Shown here piece by piece: positions 61,693 to 64,000 of a stretch of 64,000 nt of DNA (position 1 is the first letter of the stretch; each line of letters starts with the position of its first letter). A model generated the notes under the pieces. It saw only the letters and a list, made by a program, of their open reading frames with translations, had not been told where the DNA came from and did not search any database. The position numbers were made by a program, and so were the translations under genes. This DNA comes from Rostratula benghalensis. Its lineage: Eukaryota; Chordata; Aves; Charadriiformes; Rostratulidae. The stretch spans positions 1,432,173 to 1,496,172 of the forward strand of contig VXAI01000160.1 of the NCBI GenBank assembly GCA_013399305.1, read 5' to 3'.

Positions 61693-64000
61693 AAGGGTAG
61701 GCAAAGGGGCCTGAGGTCTCCTTAAACACACGGCTCTTGAGAATGAAACAAGCAGTCAATGAGATTTTAGTAGTAAGCTATCATCTGGAAAAATACACTC
61801 CAGTCACAATCACACTTTCGTTTTCTAAGTGCGATGTACACCTATAACTTTTGTCCAGGAAAAATGTAGAGATTAATTAACAGGACAGGAAACGAGTGAA
61901 AAGTAAAACAGACACAAAGATTGCAAAATGTCTTGTGGAATGTGTTGTCAACAGGGCAACTACAGAGGTGGCAGCAGAACAAACTCTTCTGCTTGTCCCC
62001 ACTATCGATGGTCTATACCATCCTTTCGGGTTACAATTCGATAGTCCACTTAGATTGCATTCTTATGTTCTTGGCACACGATACACAACTTTTCTCTTTC
62101 TCTTTCCTTCTACACCCCCAGCTCCCTGGATTACAAACCACACTCTGACTGCTATAGAAAGGTATATTTTGTGACATGATAGTGATTGAATTGTGATACA
62201 GGAATGATGTTAGAAACGTTGGGCCACTCATGGACATGAAAATTTTTCAAAGGTGAGGAGATCATTAAATGAGATTAATTCAGTTGTGCACTTTTACATT
62301 GCATTTTACAAGGTTTGCGCACCCAATATGCAGTTCAGATATTCATAGCTAATCTCTGTGCTCCAAATGGAAGACCTGCCTCTCACATAAGCTGAATGGG
62401 TTTGTCCTCCAGATGCCAGTCCTGATGTTCAAACCTGAGTCTTGTGAAAGTTACCATCTTTCCATCCTGGATGACCCAGTGCCTTTGCTTAGTGCTGGGC
62501 ACCGAAACAAAGAGCTCACTTTCAGTAGTTGCAGACGTCAATGAGGGAACATCAATCTTAGTCACTCAAAAACAGAAGGTTGTATTCAAGATGTTTGTTC
62601 AAGAAAAACACAGAACAAAACGACATCTATCTCTGAAGATGAAGGACAGCCTGTTTCTGCCTAGCACAATGATGAAATTGTTCATGAACAGTTCATACTT
62701 TTCTGTAAGTGACACCCACAGGACTCATTCTTCCTGTTCCCTGAAAATACTGCTTGGCTCAGTGAAATTTAGTGTTATCATCCATATTGCCATAAAACTT
62801 ACACATGTCAATTGACAATAAAATAGTTTTGATCCTTGCATTTCTACAATTGCTTTACCTTATTCACTGGGCCAAACAACATAACCGCTGCCCTTCTCCA
62901 CCCACTGTTCCTCTTTGTCACTCTCCCCCTCACTGTCCCTCACACAAACAAGTCTTCAGTCTCCTTTTGGACTTGGCAGTCCTCTCACTGGGGCTAGCTA
63001 ATGGGTATGGCTTATTGAGAAAATTACGTTGAGACAATGCCAATTTGAGGGTAATTTTAGACACCATTCTGCTTTAAAATATGCTAAATCCATGCTTATG
63101 CAGCATGAGAACTGTAAAGTAGCGGAGCGGAGACCACAGAGTAATGCCAGGGCACTGCATTTTTTGGTGGTTGTAAGCAGATCAGACTGCATCCTTATTA
63201 AACCTTTTCAGTGTTGAACAGTCTATTCTGATTTATTTAGATTATTGACACTACAATATTTTTACTGATTATGCAGTAGGTTTAAGTATTATGAAAAAAA
63301 AGTTTTTATTGCAACTTTCATCTTCTGTGCCTCTTCTCTCCCCACCCACTAAACACTTTTCTGTGCTTGTTTCCAGTATAAAGTAAGAAGTTCCTCTGAA
63401 ATTGCAACGACGTTTGAATTTATGGACCCACTCTTTTGTATTACTTGTTGGCAGTGATGTCTCACACTTGATCAAGGGTGACAGCTGCATTCTTCAATGG
63501 GACAATTACGCTCAAGATGTTCAAGATGTGTTAAGGAAGCAGTTGTTATCTATGCTACTGGTGGTAGCCAAGACCAACCAAAACAGTAGAGGTGCACTTG
63601 CGGCTGCTCATCTTACTTGCTGAAGCAGTTGGCAAGTACAGTCAGCAGGGAATGGTTAGGGTGAAGGAGACCCAATCAGGCATGCTGTAATTTACATCTG
63701 ATTGATGAATGCATGGAGAGTGTAGAAACACCAATTAGAAAAAAAACCCAAAAACCTGTAGTGGTGAAGGATTTGGGATGTGCCTTCTCTCTTACCCTCT
63801 GCATCCTGAACATAACGAAGAACGGTTGAACATACTGGAAGGGCTGACAGTTAAAAGAAATTAAAAAGACAAACTCTGTTTGCATCTATAGCTTAATGTG
63901 GATTGCATTACAATGTTTGCAATGTTTTGCAATGTGGATTACAAAATGTTCATTTTGCAAAATTTTTACTTACATAAAATTTAAATAAAAAAATGCTTTT
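61693..64000. other. AT-rich noncoding DNA
   Basis: No gene is recognised. The longest frame (123 codons, 62444-62815, +) overlaps a 60-codon minus frame, and neither has a motif. 63896-63960 shows repeated tgcaatgt/attgcatt words of no clear origin. Confidence 0.6.

Noticed and set aside
1..64000. CRISPR arrays, operons, phage or plasmid systems
   Set aside because: No regularly spaced repeats, no ribosome-binding sites with tandem frames; the repeats are vertebrate (CR1, avian LTR).

Overview
The window reads as nuclear DNA of a bird, probably a neoavian one. It is AT-rich, CpG-poor and almost free of coding potential. Its recognisable content is CR1 LINE fragments, both relatively recent and very old, and one solo-type LTR of an avian endogenous retrovirus family that I know from non-galliform birds. 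A few ancient amniote repeats are also present (MIR-like, L2-like and tRNA-SINE-like). I found no protein-coding gene, exon, tRNA or rRNA that I can support. Nearly all open frames are under 125 codons, and several of the longer ones lie inside repeats. The window is best described as intergenic DNA (gene desert) or the inside of a very long intron.

Layout: 1-10470 is unique AT-rich sequence. 10471-12727 holds a 5'-truncated CR1 on the minus strand, followed by a 1153-bp LTR (11570-12722, minus) with a 5-bp target duplication. 12728-25559 is mostly unique, with an L2-like tail near 16.2 kb, an old LINE/SINE tail near 19.9 kb and an unexplained 208-codon open frame at 21906-22532. An old CR1 lies at 25560-25778. 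27241-28260 is a CpG-dense unique block (23 CpGs in 1020 bp, against 4 in 7000-7999), and the unique DNA up to about 30 kb looks like a plausible regulatory zone. 35825-35932 is another old CR1.

41.0-42.5 kb stacks ancient elements: a MIR-like SINE, a weak CR1-like piece and a broken Ty3/gypsy-type reverse transcriptase fossil, which is unusual for a bird. 44230-44965 is an old CR1 ORF2 fossil. 50401-50863 is the 3' end of a CR1 on the plus strand. 52893-55425 contains three CR1 pieces, all on the minus strand, the largest keeping a decayed reverse transcriptase. 56596-56655 is a striking GC-rich hairpin with 15-bp perfect arms. 58590-59200 is an old CR1 on the plus strand, and 61600-61692 an old tRNA-derived SINE.

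No genes work together here. The best candidates for something new are the 60-nt hairpin at 56.6 kb, the gypsy-like fossil at 42 kb and the CpG-dense block at 27.2-28.3 kb. Family names for repeats come from recognition by memory and have not been checked by a database search. Element ends are approximate unless a target duplication or terminal motif is named.
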